64,000 nucleotides of DNA, from positions 5,022,001-5,086,000 of the forward strand of contig NC_087077.1 of the NCBI RefSeq assembly GCF_026151205.1, read 5' to 3'. Source of the stretch: Bolinopsis microptera (taxonomy: Eukaryota; Ctenophora; Tentaculata; Lobata; Bolinopsidae). A program made the position numbers and the translations under genes. The notes beneath the pieces are model-generated. The model saw only the letters and a list, made by a program, of their open reading frames with translations, made no database searches and was not told the DNA's origin. Below are positions 1 to 13,400 of the stretch, in pieces. Every line of letters begins with the position of its first letter. Position 1 is the first letter of the stretch.

Positions 1-426
1 TTTTTAGTGGTCTTCAAGCACTTTTGACAGAAAACGTCAGAGAATCAACTTACAATTTTATCTAGTTCCTAATTTTTTCGATTTGCCTTGCAATAGTATA
101 TTAACTCGATTTCTAAAATAAGCGGTCTAACAAACGATACTAGTGGTTAAAATAGGATACCTAAAATGTATCAAGAGTAATACAGTAGGAAAATCCGTAC
201 CAAAGAAAGAGTCCCCGAAAGTTTCTCTTACTGCCACTGAATACTACTATTCACGTGACACATATGCCGGTCACGTGTAGTCAGTATAGCTTACGTTGCA
301 ATTATCAAGCTCTCTTATCAGCTTTTGTAACTTGCGATAAGTTCAGTTTGCTGCTACCGCGTAGTTAGCCTTTGCGTGTGTACTTGTATATTCCTATACA
401 AGTACACTATGTAGGATGATCTGAAT
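1..426. other. Non-coding stretch upstream of LINE ORF1 relic
   Basis: I see no exon or convincing ORF here. The stretch is AT-rich and contains two CACGTG-type palindromes near 253 and 274 and a small hairpin near 382-405. If STAT-A starts left of the window, this is intronic. Confidence 0.4.
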
Positions 427-1310
427 GTGACCCAATCTCTGGAGAAAATTCAATCATTCAATTATGAAGAACAGAAAAATTTGGAGGACAGTGTTACTAA
501 GTGGTTCATTGCGTTGGGAAAAGAACTGAAAATCGACAACGTCTATAATAATTGTGGAGATATGGACAGAGAAATATTTATGGCTCCATCTGTTTATAAA
601 AAGCATCTGGCACTCCGGATTGTGGAAGCAATGGACCTCGTTCAACGGCATGGCAGGAATGCCAGATGGCTAAAATGACAGAGATGATATATTTCTTGAA
701 GACGGAAGCGTTAGAAGACAAGGATAAGGTGATCAGGCTGCAGGGCCAGCTGCTTGTGCAGAAGGACAAAGAACTACAGTTGTTTAAGACGTCGGTTAAG
801 GAGACAGTGCAAACAACGGTGGAGTCAGGGATTCAGAGCTACAGTGCAGCTGTACAACAGAACAGTGCAAGTGGTACGGTCTGCAACAGTAACATCCTGA
901 AGAAGGTGATGAAGAGCGTGGCTGCAGAGGAGGACAGGAACAAGAACCTGATTGTGTTTGGGTTGAAAGAAGAAGAGGGAGAACAGCTTCCAGCGCTAGT
1001 AACCGCAGTTTTGGAGGAGATTGGGGAGAAACCTCACTTCGAAGCGACTAGAGTCGGCAGGAAGAGGCCAGGTAGTACGGCTATCCGACCAGTCAAGATC
1101 ACTGTCCCAAGCTCAACAGCAGTTCATCAGATTCTGATGAAAACAGGGAGACTGAGGCTAGTTGAGACCCACAAAGATGTATGGATCTGTCCAGATAGAT
1201 CTAGCGAAGAACGAGTAACGAGGAAGCATCTGGTCACTGACCTGAAGAAGAAGAGGGCTGAACAAACTCATCTCGACCACTATATCCGGTAGGGGAAGGT
1301 CTGTAGCCGT
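427..1310 (+). mobile_element. LINE ORF1-like relic (two overlapping frames)
   Basis: Two overlapping ORFs look like one ORF1-type (transposase_22/L1-ORF1-like) protein of a non-LTR retrotransposon. Frame A (427-678) has no ATG before its conserved-looking part; it opens from GAT GAT CTG after a TAG. Frame B (666-1292, 208 aa) has a charged N-terminal helix and then the block NLIVFGLKEEEGE at about residues 95-107, an RPVKITVPSS stretch and a basic tail ending HYIR. A TAG follows HYIR, but the same frame continues with GKVCSRDK, the usual continuation in this family, so this stop is probably a mutation. Frames A and B overlap at an ATGA (675-678). Whether that is ancestral coupling or a frameshift in a once single ORF cannot be told here. 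No reverse transcriptase follows, so the copy is partial. It probably lies in a STAT-A intron. Confidence 0.65.
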
Positions 1311-1878
1311 GATAAGAAGCCACCATGAAGCAATTCATGTCTCTTGGACACTGATCAGTATTTGAATGAGTAATGTGTATCTTAACGTTATCTGTCTTTG
1401 AGAGACAATTTTATAATTTACATACTCTATTTTTTATTGTTTCACACTTCATATTTCATAATTTTATTACTAGGTGGAGGTGATGTTATTGAGATTTTGG
1501 GCGGCCATAAAACTCGTGTTTTGAAAGTTGTCCTCTGTACTTGTTTTGCTGTACATTTGTATATTTTCTATTTTGTAAAAGTTTCAAATCAAAAAATCAT
1601 CTTAAACTAATATCATCCAAATAGGGTACAACTAAACATGTCAATCTGTAGAGTAAACAAAAGAGGTGGAAAATAAGCCTAATTAAGGAAAGTGAGGTGT
1701 AAACAGCTTGCTAACCGTGTGTAATGAGGTTTAGAACAAAAGGCCAATAAAACCAAAGGAAGAAGAACTAGTAGTCTAAAATGACGTGTACACTCGTGAA
1801 AGGAGAGTACAACGTTTCACGAACTTTTACCACATTTCCTGTATTGAAACAGTTGTAATAATATGAAATCTACTTCAG
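1311..1878. other. Intronic AT-rich DNA before first visible STAT-A exon
   Basis: No ORF or exon is supported. The last bases form the polypyrimidine/acceptor region ending in TTCAG at 1878. Confidence 0.4.
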
Positions 1879-4405
1879 AAGTTTGTTGGCAGTGACGTTT
1901 GTTTCCCGCGAGTTCACATGATAAACCAGAATCTGAAACGCCGCTGCCGCGAGATTAACACCGCGTCCAACAAAAGGGTAAGTGAAAATCTATTCTAATT
2001 AACTTTTAAACTTATAATCAAAGGTACTCATGGTAGTGTAATATCCGGAATAGAAACATTACGTATGAGTCGCATTGATGGAAAATTTCTGATGATTCCG
2101 TATTTTTATTAATACGTATTACAAAATAAGATATGTATTTATTCAAGCGAAGTGACATATTTAATTTCTAAGCATATTTTTCTGTACAGAAAAATATGTA
2201 TAAAAAGTTAATTTTTACCGAATTATAAGCTTTTTGAAAATGTCTGAGCACACGTTTTAAAAAAGAAATCGTCGCATTTTAAGCGTATTTAACATGACGT
2301 GTCACTGTTAAGAGGAGATAAGGGGAAGGTCATGTATTTTGAATAAAAATACGCGTACTTTCTTCAGGACTTCATACATACGTATTTTTGCTTAAATTCA
2401 ACGTATTTAACAACCTTGATGTTAATCTGTTGAGCTGTCCAAGTAGTGCCCACTAGTCCCGCACCACTGTATAGTGTAGGGGATAGTGTAGTAAACAAAC
2501 AAGCTTTTTGTTTACATTAGACGCTCTAATAAAAACACCAGGTCCTGCCACCTTCACACCCGGGTGAAACAGCAGACTCTAAATTGCTTTTCTTTGAAAT
2601 GTGTGTTTTTACCTCTCCAAAAACTCGAATCTTTTATTATTACTGATTAGTGATTTGCGCAATTTTTATTAAAATTGATCTTTGATTTTGAGTTGTTCTT
2701 GCAGATCCTCATTTCGCTAATAGCAATATTCATTAATTTCCTGTCTCGCCTTAGCACACTGTAACCACATGACCTTTTCAGAAACACGAGGACGTGGTTA
2801 ACTGCAACGCTGCCCCAGAAGAGATATTCAGTTTTGTGCTAAACTTTGACGTGTCGTACGACGTACGTGCACCGTGGAACAAGTTTGTGGAGGATGGGGC
2901 TGCTGCGCGGCGCAGCCTCAACCTTCAGACCTGCTCCAAACCTGTGGCTATCTTAGTGCACGCGTAAGTTTGCTTCTTACTCAGGGTAAGATAAGATACA
3001 TGACAGTCCAGGTAGCATTGGAGTATTATTATATATAAGAGGGGACTACGGCTGGCAGAAATGTGTTACGTAATGTTGTGTACAGCATTTTTCAAAATTT
3101 ATTTACAAATAAATTTTGAGATTATTACAATAGTTGCACCCACATAAATGTTAAGGAGACCGTCCACGTCAGTTGAGTTTATGGTAACAAGTATTACACT
3201 CTTCCTCCTCCTCCTCCTCCTCCTCCTCCTCCTCCTCCTCCTCCTCCTCCTCCTCCTCCTCCTCCTCCTCCTCCTCCTCCTCCTCCTCCTCCTCCTCCTC
3301 CTCCTCCTCCTCCTCCTCCTCCTCCTCCTCCTCCTCCTCCTCATCCTCCTCATCCTTCTCATCCTTCTCATCCTTCTCATCCTCCTCCTCCTCACACAAT
3401 CGTGTAACCATGTATATTTTACGTAACACAGTAATTAACTACATCGTGTAACGTGCATACTCGGAATAATATGTAATATGTATCATATTTTGTTGCATAT
3501 TATATATTATATGCATAGATTAGATTCGTCAGTTTCCTTCATCATTGTATTCATTTGCCGGGTCCTTACGATTTATTGCAACACCTGGTGTTGACTAAAT
3601 TTCATCATAGTGATTGAAATTAAAACCTTAAATCGTGTGGCTAGTAAAATTTACAACGGTTAACGTGTACTGTTACAGCATTTAGCTCTCTGTTTTTAAG
3701 CCACTGTGTCCCAGAATGTACTATCTGACTTGAATTAAGAACGTATTATCCGCTGCTATTAATAGCACTAAAGATTGCGTGTCCACTTCAATCTTTACTA
3801 CAACTTTATAATTACTTGATCAAATTGTATGTGGTAGTATATCATATATCATTTTAATCAACTTTTCTTCAATTTCGTCTCATTTCTTTAGAAATTGTTT
3901 CTCGTCAACATTTGAACTCTAAAATCCGAATGTAAGTCTATCTTCAGGAGCCAGAAACCGTTAGCAGAAGGAAAGCTGTTTTGGTGTCGATTCAACCCGA
4001 AGTGGTACCTGCCTCTTCACGAGGAAACTAGTGTGACTGCAGAGAACTTTAAGAAAACTCTTTATGAGTGAGTTTTGTATTTCAGTTTAAAACTTTATCC
4101 TATCAACATTACGTCCGGGGTGGTATCTTTATCTCTTTTACTTTCGTGCTCAGCAAACCCTCGATCTTTGCTTCCATTGCATATTTCCAAATAAACTACC
4201 TTCTTAATGTCGTTCTGTACGAAAGAAAATAGCACTCCATTAAATTAACAATAAACTGTCTCCGAAAAACTAAAACACACAAAACTTTAAATCCAGGTAC
4301 ACGTTTGACAACTTCGGGCGGGAACTATCAGGGAGAGAGTTGGATTATTTGATGAGCCAGATCACTCTGGACCACCGTCAGGGACACAAGCTCGTCGCCA
4401 AATCG
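1879..4405 (+). CDS. STAT-A exons 1-4 in window: DNA-binding domain end
   Basis: Four exons (1879-1977, 2782-2963, 3948-4067, 4297-4405). For the first I prefer the acceptor TTCAG at 1874-1878 over the downstream GGCAG at 1888-1892: it gives a phase-0 exon of exactly 33 codons (KFVGSD...) with a better pyrimidine tract. The segment [13 protein letters not shown] aligns with FKNLVLKKLNRAADR of STAT-B exon 10, supporting paralogy. Introns are short except for the CCT-repeat intron between exons 2 and 3. Confidence 0.75.
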
Positions 4406-7400
4406 GTAATTTATTATTCGTTATGTGTCCAGTGGGGAGGTGGATTATCACTGCGAAGTACTGTACAGTGTACTGTGAATGTACCACACGATGTTTTCAA
4501 TCCACTAATCATTAAGCAAGGTCGAATCCCAAAGGTGCATGCACTGTGAACTCTGTTCGATTAGTATTTACTATGCATACTGGCACTGCACTGTAGAATC
4601 CAAACTCAGGTTGGTGCTAATCCTGTTTAGTATTGGAATTTGGAAGTATTGGAACCATAATAAATTTGGGTCCTGATTAGCTCTAGTGTAAATTTGGGTA
4701 AATTTTCGTTACAAAGTTTTAACAAGATTGAAATTTAATTTTCCCCCGTCAAGACATCCGCACTATCCGCGCCCCGTAACTCTTACCGTTTTCTTGATTA
4801 AGCTGCTCAAGCCATTTTATGTAACATTTGTGGTACAAAACCATCAATTATACCACTAACCACCGACCGATTTAAAAAAACTTTTCCCGTGGCTTCCTCA
4901 TAGTTTTGTCGGACCTATACCGAAAAAACAAGCACCGTTACTCTTACCGTTTTCTTGATTAAGCCGCTCGGAAATTACACGCAGACAGACAGACAGACAG
5001 ACAGACACACCTTCTGAGATAATTGTTGAGATACCCTGTAATACAGATGTGATCAAGATATTGGTACTGACATACTATTTAGATACTGGTGGTGGTTAAG
5101 AATTGGAATGTCATAATTTGCTGAAAGATTCGTTACTTTAATAAAATTAAATACCCTTGAGGGTAACGAAATATCCAGGAATAAGTAGTTATGTCCATTG
5201 TCCATTGTCCATTCATTTCTCTAAAATGTAACTAATATTATGTTTCTACTTGATATGTCTTTCCGGTATTCTGCTTTTCTGTTTTATTAGTATAACATTG
5301 AACTGCATAATCTATTTCCGTATTTCATAAATTAAAATATTATTACCCGTGTTTAGTCATATGCCACCTGAATATTCCGAGCATGAACAAATAATTAACA
5401 CAATAATGAACAAATAATTAACACAGACGTTTCTAGTGAATAAATCGAGTTACCAATATTATTTAGTGTTGTTTCATCGCCACACACGAGAGTGTGGAAA
5501 ATTTCAAACAATCCTGAAGGAATTTTAACGATAAACAACCTCTCATCCACTTTTAGACATTTTGACGCCTGTAACAAGTGACCCACATTATTATAAGCTT
5601 TACAGGTATTTTTATGAATAATCCTCCCCTTAATTTACATTCCTTTCTGTACCTCTTTCAAGGCAATAGAGGAAATTCTAGGGGACATTTTAAAAATAGA
5701 GATGAGATAATTTGTTAAACCCATCACAGTAATTCTTATTCAGAGTAAGTCTTTCAATTTAACCATTTCAAATTTTTAACATCTGGAAAGATTTGTTATT
5801 ACAGTCGCCACTCACGAGAATATTACATTTTCGGCAGAATATTTAATGTAAGCTAACGCTAATTTATATTTATTCAAGATTTAACAACCCTTTGGTGGCC
5901 CAGAAGTAACTGCCCACACGCAACCCTTTAATGACTCACGTAATTCGTGTCAGAATTGCACAAAAATTTCAGAGAATATAGATATGGGTCAAACTTAAAT
6001 TTCCTGAAATTTTCGTAAAATTTCACTGAAAATTTTACGAAACCATACAGTAAGAACGTTTTCACCTAGGAACTCCAAAGTCTTTAGACACATTTGGTTT
6101 GATAATCTAACCGAGTTATGACCCTTTTAAGATCTTGCAGACAGCAGATATGTGATTTCTGCACTCTGCATATACTTAATGAAGGCGAATATTATGTATA
6201 TTGATGGAGGTCTCATTGCAATAACTAAATTGATTAATTAATTAACGTATCTCCTTGCCAGGTTCTGAAGGACGAGGCGCAATACACGGAGCCCTCAGAA
6301 AACCCGCCCAAAAGAAAGTCATTCTGGTGTTGGTTCTACGATATAGTGGTGTTCCTGGGGAAGGGGAAAGGAAAGCCCGCCACCAAATGCAATCAGGACG
6401 TGAGTAACTCTTCTCAGTTAGTTAGGATTTTACTTGTAACCGTGTTAGGACGCGTATTTCACATACTTTGTAACTGTGTCTGGACTCTGGATGATTGGGC
6501 TAGACCGTGATAAGAGTGGTCAGGTGGTTGGCCGGTTGGGTCTGATAAACTGATGAGATGTAGAGTTGTTAATTACTACTGGCGGGTGATGCGACGCAAA
6601 CAATATTAATTCTTTATTGTGGATGGACTTTGGTTGGCACTTGGCATTTCAGTAGCAACAGCTGTGAATTTTGAAACTGATATTTTTAGTAATCAGATAT
6701 GGAATGCCGACCCGATTCACGCGCTGTAGTACTAGTTAGACACGCAGTCTAGTTCGACACGCAGTCTAGTTAGACACGCAGTCTAGTTCGACACGCAGTC
6801 TAGTCCGACACGCAGTCTAGTTAGACACGCAGTCTAGTTCGACACGCAGTTTAGTTCGACACGCAGTCTAGTTCGACACGCAGTCTAGTTCGACACGCAG
6901 TCTAGTTCGACACGCAGTCTAGTTCGACACGCAGTCTAGTTCGACACGCAGTCTAGTTCGACACGCAGTCTAGTTCGACACGCAGTTTAGTTCGACACGC
7001 AGTCTAGTTCGACACGCAGTCTAATTCGACACGCAGTCTAGTTAGACACGCAGTCTAGTTCGACACGCAGTCTAGTTCGACACGCAGTCTAGTTCGACAC
7101 GCAGTCTAGTTCGACACGCAGTCTAGTTCGACACGCAGTCTAGTTCGACACGCAGTCTGGTTCGACACGCAGTCTGGTTCGACACGCAGTCTAGTTCGAC
7201 ACGCAGTTTAGTTTGACAACTTTTGTTCTCGCCAGAAAACACAAAATATATCATCATGAATATCTCTTTCCCCCCTTGAATATCTCTTTCCTGAACATTC
7301 GGTTGTCGTCAGCTGTTTCCACGGCGGATTGTAACAATGGACCACAATTATTGTTTAGCATACAGCACACTGTCTATAAACACTTTGAAAACCTTTCTCT

Positions 7401-10400
7401 AGGCACACTTCTCTGGCTCGGTTTATCAAATCGCGCATCATCGTTGTGTTGACCACCGATTTTACTTCTAATCTCGATCTCCTTGAAAATACTGTCAGTC
7501 GCAATGTGTATCTGATTCACATATTCCGTAAGAAACTCGCCATTCTCAATCATAGCATCATCTACCATATCCAAGTGTTCATTCTGTAGCGGAAAAGGCA
7601 TCGTACACGATGTACAGAAAATGTACAAACAATGTATTCAAATCTACAGAGCTAGAGAGAGATAATTCAACACGCACACAAAACTACTGATAACAATGCT
7701 GGGGTTCTAAGGTTAGTGAGTTAGTAGAGGCTCTTAGAGCCTTTCCTTTGTTGTAAAGATGGCTAGTCCCTTCCTTTGCATAGGTTAGAAGCACCCATGC
7801 ACCTCCCGTTCGAGCCACCCGCCCCACACCGCGTGGAGGTTCGGTGAGGTTTTCGTGCGGCCCCACACGGACTTATACGGAGCATTCGTAAAATGTGAAC
7901 CGTATTAATATTCAATCGGTACCGCATGAATTAATTTTATCTGGGTCGTAAATAAACAAGTCTCGGATACGGTTATAGTTGTCGGGAACCCAGTTACTTA
8001 ATCGAATTTTTTCTGGGAAAAGTGTCTTGAGAAATCGAATTTGTTTGAGAAAATTTTGATAATAGTTTGTTGGTAATAGATTCTCGATAGAGGGGCTAGC
8101 CTCCCAGTGAGAAAAGAAAAAGCCCGCTCCAACAGGCTGACGGAAAATTTTGTGCAGGAGTATAAGTAGTAGTACAGGGGAAAAAATACTTTGTAATGTA
8201 AGCCCAGTAATGAAAATATGTCATCATTTGGTAGTTAAACCGAATGAATTTTGTTCGAAGTGGGCTAGATTCTTTTACATACCGTAAGCGAAACAAGGCT
8301 CTTTGTCTCGTAAATAGAGTATCAGAGTACAAAAGGACAAAGGATGTAATATTGTGTGGGCAGTGCAGGTAGCAAAGAACCGATTGTGGCTAATGAGGGT
8401 TACATTGTTCTATCAGACGACAGCCAGCAGCTGGTCTCCATTTTCACTATACCCACTAACTTTCCAGTGTCCTTGGGTAAAGATTATTTGCTGGACTGTA
8501 ATATGTGTAGATTATATTTATCCCCCTACGAAAGATGTGAACGTGTTAAAGAGGTTTTGAATTTCCGCGTTTACTAATGTTTTGTTGGTCGTTTGTAAGT
8601 TTTTATTAAATGTTTGCTAAATTTTGTTAAAGACCAGGGATTTCTAACATATGACCTGCAAATCATCGAATAACTTGCACAACTTGAGGTCGTAACAGTC
8701 GGAGTTTCTTTGTATCTTCCTGTGATGTGAGTGGAGTTCACATGGATATCGCAAAAGTCTTAAGTGGTGTTCCTCAGGGAAGCGTTTTTGGGCCGCTTCT
8801 CTTTATCTTGTTCATCAATGATCTAGAACAAGTCGTGGTTTCATCTAGGGTGAGTTGTTTCGCTGATGATACTAGAGTCTCCAAACAGATTGGCTGTTTT
8901 GAAGACTGTCAGTCGTTACAAGAAGATCTCTATAAGATTCTTGACTGGTCACGTAGCAACAACATGAAGCTTCACGAGCAAAAGTTCGAGCTGTTAAATC
9001 ACCTCCATAACAGTAAGAGCTCATTCCCCGAACTACCCTTCTTTGCCAAAACCCTGCGCTACAAAATATCCAGTCAGGACATGCTTTACCCTGTCGAGAA
9101 CGTCCGAGATCTTGGATTTATGGTTTCAATTGATCTTAGCTGGTCGACACATATCGGCAACATGGTATCCAAATCAAGGAGCACGTTATCTTGGGTATTC
9201 AGTGTCTTCAAAACTCGTGACAAGACCGTAATGACTACTCTCTACAAGTCACTAATAAGAAGCCTACTGGAGTATTGCTGCCCACTCTGGAGCCCTACCA
9301 AGGTGACTGAAATAAAGCTGATAGAATGGGTGCAAAGAACTGTCACCAGTCGTTTTGGCGGTCTTCAGCATCTCAACTATTGGGAAAGATTCGCACAGCT
9401 TAAATTGATGTCTCTACAGCGCAGACGGGATCGGAGAGGTCTATCATCCTGATGATGTGGAAGATTCTCCATAATGTGGTACCAAACTGCTGTGATATCA
9501 AGTTCAAGGTGTCCCCAAGACACGGTGATGTAGCTATCATACCCTCATAGTCAAAGTCAAGTTCCTTACGCAACCAGTCACTGTACGACAGATCTTTTGC
9601 AGTTCAAGGACCGAAGCTGTGGAACAAGGTGCCTCACACAGTAAAGGCTGATACATCCTTTGACATGTTTAAGTGTAGTTTGTCGAACTTTCTTGCTTTG
9701 ATACCGGACAACCCTCCGGTCGCCGGCTACAGTTGCAGTTGGTAAAACTCACTGGTTGACTACTCGCCATCCAGGTGGTTAGATATCTGATGACCCTTCC
9801 GGCACCACGGATGAACTCAACAAAGTAAGTGACAATTACTGGGATCAATAAGTTAACCAAAATAACCATTATTTCCTCTCCGCTCTCACGTGATATAGTT
9901 TTAACCTATCATAGGATCAATAGCAATCTTACTTTATTTTCTGCAGTAACTCTTCCAACAGCTGTTTTCCCGTACGTACGTGTATTTTTTCCGTTCACCC
10001 TTTTGTAAAAAGGCAATAGTGAAAGGTTACGAATGGACTTTTTTGCAGAAAAACGTGGATTTTGGAGATATATCAGTAGGTGGGTCTGAATATGTTGTCA
10101 TCTGTCCTTACTTCCGTCCGTTACCATGACAACTAGCGCGCAGTGCAGCGCGCGAGTATTGCTTGCGGAGATGTGATGTATATATGATATAGCTAGCCTG
10201 TCAATGAATGCGCGGCGCGAGTGTATTTTAATGTATACTATGCAATGTATAGTATTAGGTTATAACTATAAGCCCAATTTGTACGTGGCATGCGTAGTAT
10301 TGTGTACTGACGTGTATCAATATTATTTTTATGAAGTGAGCTGATTGTAGCTTTATATAGTTATAGTGAACGGAAATCTAGCGTCCGCCAAAACGAAACA

Positions 10401-13400
10401 ACGGGCGCAATTCTTGTTGACCTTGCGATTTTGATTTTTGGCCAACTCCAGGAGAAGCGAAGAATAATCTTGTTCGGGAAGTTGTTTTCGTCAATGACTA
10501 AAAGACTAAGTTAATCTTGATAAAGTACGAGGTTTTGAACCTTTACATCAGTTTGTCGTTCATCTTTTTAGGATTTATTGTAATAATAGCAATCATTGCA
10601 CTGGGCCTCATTTGATGATTCTTTCAAGAAAATTTCTGATTTTTTTCTTTTGAATAGATTCACTGATATTTTAAGCACTCACTCTATCAAGAACAATGTC
10701 AGAAATTTCCTGTAAAAGAAGCTTTATTTAGCCTATTTAGTCTCCAAACTCCAATACTGAAAAAAAATCCTGGCTCAGCATTACAAAGCTGAATTACAGT
10801 ATCAATTACGACCGCAGATACCCGATTATTTGGATAAAACTTTTTTATATGTATGAAAACGGTTACGATTTTTTTACTCGAATAATTGATTGAAATTGAA
10901 AAGAGAGAGCGAACACAATGTGTAACATGTGCATGTGTTACACATGAGAACACATTTTATTTTACCCTACTATTCAGGCGTTGAATTAGCGTTGGTAGGT
11001 ACTAAAAGACTAAAGGACAGAAGAAACATATGAGTGCGGGAAAAATTTAGCGACAAGTGCGATCCCACACATGTCTAAAATAGCTTAATTTGCGGCAAAT
11101 TTTGTGCATAGTGTGGTTTGAGTACAGTGAATATTTGCGAAATGTGGGGCGAGTTCTATTCAATTAGGTAGGCCTTTCTGTATTGGAAAGCTGCTCAAAC
11201 ATTACTACATGGGGCTATGTTAATAATGCTATCTATAAGAACGAACGAGTAATTACACGGCTTACAGAACAGTTTTCCTCAACTTCCGTAAAGGGAGAAA
11301 CTAAATTCCTCAGCTCTAAATGCAGCCGAAATATCCTCTTGTCTAAAACTTTGGCTTTTCAGGAGCCGGCAAACTACTGCTAAGATTGGATGGTGCAGGA
11401 CGTTTTAAAAACGATCCATGATTAGCAATAAATTAGTGTGAAAGCAGACAATTTATCAATGGGCAGATCATTCAAAATAAGAGACTAAGAGATTAAGAGA
11501 CGAGCAGATAATGAAACAAAAGTTGCACTTATTAATAAAATAATAAATGACATTTCTACAATATAAATAAATTTGTCATTGTTCCCATTGTTCTCTATAA
11601 ACGGAAATTTGTAAATCCTTCTTCGTAACGAACAGTAGAATGATGATCTCGGAAGGTTTATTATTATCACAAGGTATATTTTAATATATATATTTCATAA
11701 CTTACATAAGCATTAAGCAATGTATGAGTGTGGGGAAGGTGTTGGCAAAGTTTGCGAGTGCATTTTCTACACAATATTAGCCAAAAATAGGATGGGGGTC
11801 TGAAATTTTGGAAATTAATTCAGTTATTGCAAGTAGTAGGTACTCATCTCAATTAGTTTGTTTACGATCCACATTCCACAAGAATCCTTTATTAGTTCCC
11901 TTTTTGACAATTTTTGTTTTAGAAAAAAATGTATATGGGCAACCTGTTAGCAGTAAACACATTACGATTGAATTCTGCACGAGGAAATACGATTATAGTA
12001 TCATTTAGGACCGCAGCCACCATATTAGACGTGTTAGATTTTTTTCCAGACTAAAAAGTCAGTTGTATGCAATTTAAGATATTTGACAGATGACTGATTG
12101 TTTAAATTTCAGAACCCACTGAAGAAACACTGGAGGGACGGGCGGATCTGTCTGCTCTCCAAAGCGGAGGCTCAGAGTATCCTCTCTAAACTCGGACCTG
12201 CTACTTCTGGAGCGGTTATTCGGGTTAGTCATTTTAGGAGTAATACTTTTACTTTACCTTATTATTGCTGTAAAACTTTTACTTTTAATTAGTGCGCTTA
12301 CATACTACATAGTGTGTTATACTGGTGCTGGTACTGGTACTGGTACTGGTGCTGGTACTGGTACTGGTACTGGTACTGGTACTGGTACTGGTACTGGTAC
12401 TGGTACTGGTACTGGTACTGGTACTGGTGCTGGTACTGGTACTGGTACTGGTACTGGTACTGGTACTGGTACTGGTACTGGTACTGGTACTGGTGCTGGT
12501 GCTGGTGCTGGTGCTGGTACTGGTACTGTTGTCCGGCCAATATACTCCGCTTATTTTTCAAATATCCAGGTCAATAGTTATTACGGTACGGTGAAAAATG
12601 TATCGTAATCATGATTCCATTGGTAGTTTCTTTATTCTACGGGATATTTGGTATTTGCCAGACACCCCTTTGACAAAGTTTAATTCACCTATTTCTTTAA
12701 TCGGACTTAGAGCAGTCTGCTGTAATTACGAGCCCCGGAAATATTCCTATAGTCACTAGTCAGTTCAGCTGATTTTTGTGTAGTTTACCCTAACTTTTAC
12801 TAATAGCTAAACCCTGAGGTTAAGGTCTTATGTCTAACCTAAAGTCTATACCCTCAAAGGTCGGGCTTCTGTTTAATTTTGGAACATCACCATAGAACAG
12901 TTTATTGCAGTTTCTGTTACCCTCATCGCTGATCGTTCCTCCTGATTTGTTTTCAGCTACCGTGCTCGAGCAAATCTATTTTTTGCAATATTTTACATTC
13001 TGATATGCTAGGTGGAAAAAGTTTAATAAATAGAATCCAGCCGGTGTAGTCCAGTTCACATGAGACAACTCAAACTTCATTTTGGGACGATTTCGGCTGC
13101 CTACAAAGTACAATCGCAGGTGGTTTTCCAACCAGCTCGTGCTCACTCAATAAGCATTGGTAGTCACGTGACATAATAATCGCTTCTCATTGGCACTTCC
13201 CTGGTCACTTCCCGGGTCACTTCCCTGGTAAAGTACTCCAAGCTTCGCTATTTGTTCACGTCGGAATTTAAAATTGAGCGTCCATTGACTGTCCACGATT
13301 AAAGTTATTTTCCACAGCGCTAGGATTTTTTGATTGATTTATCAAGTTTATAAACATTTTGAGCTGTCACATATTCCATCAGAGATCTCCTCTTCCAGTC

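Noticed and set aside
1888-1977. STAT-A exon starting at 1893 after GGCAG
   Set aside because: Acceptor at 1878 gives a phase-0 exon with better pyrimidine tract and continuous frame.
3099-3429. Poly-Leu, poly-Glu and poly-Arg ORFs
   Set aside because: They are translations of a CCT microsatellite in an intron; no unique coding sequence.
6733-7214. CRISPR-like array
   Set aside because: 17-bp units are contiguous with no unique spacers and the DNA is eukaryotic.
12298-12608. Four overlapping ORFs of Gly-Thr, Tyr-Trp, Leu-Val and Gln-Tyr repeats
   Set aside because: A hexanucleotide satellite keeps all frames open.
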